Shown here in pieces: positions 61,405-64,000 of a stretch of DNA of 64,000 nt; positions within the stretch are counted from its first letter, which is position 1, and the number at the start of each line of letters is the position of its first letter. The notes below the pieces were generated by a model. It had not been told where the DNA came from and ran no database searches. It saw nothing but the letters and a program-made list of their open reading frames with translations. Source of the stretch: Clostridia bacterium (GTDB lineage Bacteria; Bacillota; Peptococcia; DRI-13; SM3-B62); assembly GCA_018432615.1 (NCBI GenBank), contig JAHDSQ010000017.1, positions 1 through 64,000 of the forward strand, read 5' to 3'. The translations under genes were made by a program, and so were the position numbers.

Positions 61405-63136
61405 TTTTCACCCGGGGTTTATCTTGATAATAGCAGGGCTGCTGGCTTGTTTCTTGCCTAATCGTGCCCGTCAGGTAATCATGGTCGGTGCTCCTTTGCT
61501 GGCACTTGCGGCTGTCTTTAGCCTTGAGCCGGGCATGACTCGGTCCGTCCCCTTTATCAATGGGATAGAACTGGTTTGGCTGAAGGTAGATAAACTGTCG
61601 TTAGTTTTTGCCATCATTTTTGGCATCGTTGCTTTGTTGGGCAATATATACTCATTGCATATTAATCAAGCCGGAGAAACTGCCGCGGCAATGTTTTATG
61701 CCGGTGGTTCCCTTGGTACTGTTTTAGCTGGGGATTGGCTGACTTTCATTTTCTTTTGGGAGTCTTTAGCGATATCCTCTACCTTTTTAATTTGGAACAA
61801 GAAGGAGCCTCAAGCGATAGCCGCAGGGTTCAGATATCTTTTGGTACACATGCTGGGTGGTAATTTGCTGTTGGCCGGTATATTCCTGAAAGTATCAGGC
61901 GGTGAGTTTGCTGTTACCGCATTAACGGGTGGGATTCCGGATGCCGCTTATTGGCTCATATTATTGGGTGTGGCAGTAAATGCCGCCATTCCTCCGTTGC
62001 ATGCTTGGTTAACCGATGCTTATCCTGAGGGGACGATAACCGGGGGCGTTTTCCTGTGTTCTTTCACGACCAAGGTTGCCGTATATGCCTTAATCAGGAT
62101 TTTCCCGGGAGCCCAGATTTTAGTGTGGGCCGGGGTTATCATGGCCATATATGGGGTAATCTTTGCGGTGTTAGAAAACGACGTTAGACGTTTGTTATCT
62201 TACCACATCATCAGTCAGGTCGGATTTATGGTGGCCGGGGCCGGGATAGGCACGGAAATGGCTATCAACGGTGCCGCAGCCCATGCTTTTTGCCACATTA
62301 TATACAAGTCACTTCTTTTTATGGGTGCGGGAGCCGTAATTTATGCCACCGGATTAAGAAAGCTTACTCAGTTGGGTGGACTTTTCCGGAAAATGCTGCT
62401 GGTGGCCATCTTTTTTGAAATAGGGGCCTTCGCTATTGCCGGTGTGCCTTATACAGCCGGGTTTATCAGTAAGTCGTTGATTCTTAGTGGTGCTGCCGCC
62501 AATGGTATGCCCACTGTGGAGATATTGCTTTATCTGGCCGGAGTGGGGACTTTCTTATCAATAGCTCTAAAACTTTTCTATTTGACATTCTGTGGTGAGG
62601 AGAAAGATATTGAAGTAAAAAGAATTCCTAAAAACATGTATGTAGCCATGGTCGGTGGTTCGTTCCTGTGCATACTTTTTGGAGTGCTTCCGGATCTTCT
62701 TTATTCAAGGCTTCCCTTTGTAGTTGCCTACCAACCATATACTCTGGATCATGTTGTTTCTATGATACAGCTTGTCTTGGGAACCTTTGTGATATTTTGG
62801 GTTTTTCTCCCGAAGTTGCATCCCCACGATCTTATTTCAATAGACACGGATTGGTTTTATCGCAAGCCTTTTGCGGCGCTTGTCCGAGTTACGGTCAAAG
62901 TGGTTTGTAATATCAGGGATTGGTTTGGAGAGAGATGCTGGGATATTCTCCATGGGACAACTCCGTTATTTGCCAACCCCCTCAAATGGTGTTACCAATA
63001 CGGTGTGGCTCCAAAAGCCCAAAAACCGGCGCCGGACGTGTACCATGAAGACAAGTATCGTTTTCCTCTGGGACTGACTGTATTGATGAGTGTCTTGGTA
63101 TTTTCCGTTACAGTGGCATATATCTGGCTGTATTGA
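61397..63136 (+). CDS. Antiporter subunit MnhD 3 (NuoL/M/N-like), TM7 Lys replaced
   Basis: A 579-aa large subunit with about 15 helices and an extended C-terminus. The Glu in FIFFWESLAISSTFLIW is kept, but the lysine normally before the PLHxWLxDA motif is Asn (GVAVNAAIPPLHAWLTDAY), followed by PEG as in the MbxH'/MnhD-like group. The late segment (KPFAALVRVTVKVVCNIRDWFGERCWDILHG in pieces) is an amphipathic tail. Start at ATG 61397 with GGAGGTGG nine bases upstream. Last gene of the operon. Confidence 0.88.
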   Translation: MLDFHPGFILIIAGLLACFLPNRARQVIMVGAPLLALAAVFSLEPGMTRSVPFINGIELVWLKVDKLSLVFAIIFGIVALLGNIYSLHINQAGETAAAMFYAGGSLGTVLAGDWLTFIFFWESLAISSTFLIWNKKEPQAIAAGFRYLLVHMLGGNLLLAGIFLKVSGGEFAVTALTGGIPDAAYWLILLGVAVNAAIPPLHAWLTDAYPEGTITGGVFLCSFTTKVAVYALIRIFPGAQILVWAGVIMAIYGVIFAVLENDVRRLLSYHIISQVGFMVAGAGIGTEMAINGAAAHAFCHIIYKSLLFMGAGAVIYATGLRKLTQLGGLFRKMLLVAIFFEIGAFAIAGVPYTAGFISKSLILSGAAANGMPTVEILLYLAGVGTFLSIALKLFYLTFCGEEKDIEVKRIPKNMYVAMVGGSFLCILFGVLPDLLYSRLPFVVAYQPYTLDHVVSMIQLVLGTFVIFWVFLPKLHPHDLISIDTDWFYRKPFAALVRVTVKVVCNIRDWFGERCWDILHGTTPLFANPLKWCYQYGVAPKAQKPAPDVYHEDKYRFPLGLTVLMSVLVFSVTVAYIWLY

Positions 63137-63343
63137 CTTAAAAGAGCGACGGACTTAAGCCCTGCCGGCGGCTCATTCTCTCCGAATTCGTAGTAACGGT
63201 GAGATGAGTTTGATAAGCGGGGCTTTTCATTATTCATAAAGGAGTTATTGCGGAAGAGTTATTGATAAAGAGGGTTGCCTGTGCTTCACAGGAAGGTTAT
63301 TATTAGCATGGAGTGGAAAACCTGAGTTCGGGGGATGAGCCTG

Positions 63344-64000
63344 ATGAAAAGGATAGTAGTGTCGGTTGTGTTTATTGTGTTGCTGTCGTTGGTGTTTGCC
63401 GGCTGTACAAAGGAAGAGGAGAAGGATGAGACGGCTCTCCAGCCGCCGGCAGGCGGAGAAATGACAGGGGAGGAAATAACAGGCGAAAAAGAAGAAAAAG
63501 AATTGCTGCCGCCGGAGCTTCCCGGGGCCGTGATAGTCATGATCGATAATTTTTCCAAAGCCCGTCCGCAAATCGGTCTGGATAAAGCCGATATTGTCTA
63601 TGAAATGATGGCGGAAGGCGGGATTACGAGATATATGGCGATATTCTACAGCAAAGGGGCAGATAAGATCGGACCTGTTCGCAGTGCCCGTTATTACTTT
63701 GTGGAGCTGGCCAAGGGCTATGATGCGCCTTTGGCACATGCCGGCGGCAGTCAGGAAGCCCTGTCCTTGGTATATCAGTTAAAGTTAAAGGACTTAGATG
63801 AAATATATAATGCCGGCAGTTATTTTTGGCGTGATAAGTCACGGAAGATGCCGCATAATCTTTATACCAGCACGGATGAATTAATCAGAGGGGCCAAAGC
63901 CAAAGGATATGAATTGATACCGTTGGAAGCCTTGCCGCTGAGCGAAGATTTCAGAGGGGAAAAACTGGAGCAAGGAGATGAAATCACCCTGGATTATTCG
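63344..64000 (+). CDS. DUF3048 (YerB-like) lipoprotein, cut by window end
   Basis: 219 codons are visible and open at the right edge. The lipoprotein signal ends SLVFAGC (Cys 21), then a Glu-rich linker, then the DUF3048 start: VIVMIDNFSKARPQIGLDKADIVYEMMAEGGITRYMAIF in pieces, and GPVRSARYYFVELAKGYDAPLAHAGGS. YerB-family proteins are secreted and uncharacterised. ATG 63344 with GGGGG nine bases upstream; ATG 63335 is also in frame. The 207-bp gap before it has a small hairpin CCTGTG-CTT-CACAGG (63278-63292) and no clear promoter. Confidence 0.85.
   Translation, partial: MKRIVVSVVFIVLLSLVFAGCTKEEEKDETALQPPAGGEMTGEEITGEKEEKELLPPELPGAVIVMIDNFSKARPQIGLDKADIVYEMMAEGGITRYMAIFYSKGADKIGPVRSARYYFVELAKGYDAPLAHAGGSQEALSLVYQLKLKDLDEIYNAGSYFWRDKSRKMPHNLYTSTDELIRGAKAKGYELIPLEALPLSEDFRGEKLEQGDEITLDYS

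Overview
The window looks like chromosomal DNA of an anaerobic, endospore-forming Firmicute of the class Clostridia, probably a Peptococcaceae/Desulfitobacterium-type lineage. This is inferred from gene content and order, not from a database search. The evidence is the Firmicute order rpsF-ssb-rpsR-yybS-gdpP-rplI-lonC-dnaB-purA, veg, spoIIR, a SPOCS/LysM spore-type protein, pyruvate:ferredoxin oxidoreductase, rubrerythrin, SelA, and strong AGGAGG ribosome binding sites with many TTG/GTG starts. The replication and ribosomal block, together with a parS-like palindrome at 45263-45278, suggests a position fairly near the replication origin.

Layout. 1-9.8 kb: a secreted stalk-domain protein, a YczE-type membrane protein, an esterase-like hydrolase, NifJ, an unusual TIM-barrel/acyl-CoA-ligase fusion, and PurC. 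9.8-13.6 kb: four tRNA genes (Ser-GCT, Arg-ACG, Arg-CCT, Ser-CGA), TadA, a lipoprotein, then a small accessory patch next to tRNA-Ser(CGA) with decayed genes and a DUF3990/XRE pair under a twin-operator promoter. 13.6-16.8 kb: a molybdate transporter (modABC) behind a ModE-like operator, followed by a broken GGDEF gene. 16.8-28 kb: the conserved rpsF-dnaB block, a FAD-dependent dehydrogenase with a structured leader, purA and rubrerythrin.

28-41.3 kb is the most distinctive part. Two E1alpha-E1beta pairs of a 2-oxoacid dehydrogenase each precede their own butyrate kinase/phosphate butyryltransferase pair. One central E2-E3 pair is shared, and two paralogous LuxR-type regulators lie on the opposite strand. 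The implied route is 2-oxo acid to acyl-CoA to acyl phosphate to carboxylic acid plus ATP, run by two parallel modules. A common DNA motif (GAAATACGTAAAAT, or TACG-N8-CGTA) lies about 110-135 bp upstream of the first gene of all three operons and is a candidate regulator site.

41.4-52.7 kb: small membrane proteins, a radical SAM protein, a pyridoxal kinase family gene convergent with serC, an M48 protease, veg behind tandem consensus promoters, a CAP-domain protein, the SPOCS/LysM protein, spoIIR with a sigma-F-like promoter, a lone selA and an L,D-transpeptidase. 52.7-64 kb: a Na/Pi cotransporter behind five 11-bp-spaced TTAA repeats (a Pho box), an SDR oxidoreductase, then a ten-gene cation antiporter operon. 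That operon starts in the order of archaeal mbhA-H (MrpE-F-G-A'-A''-B-C-D) but carries three large NuoL/M/N-like subunits and no hydrogenase genes. A DUF3048 lipoprotein runs off the right edge.
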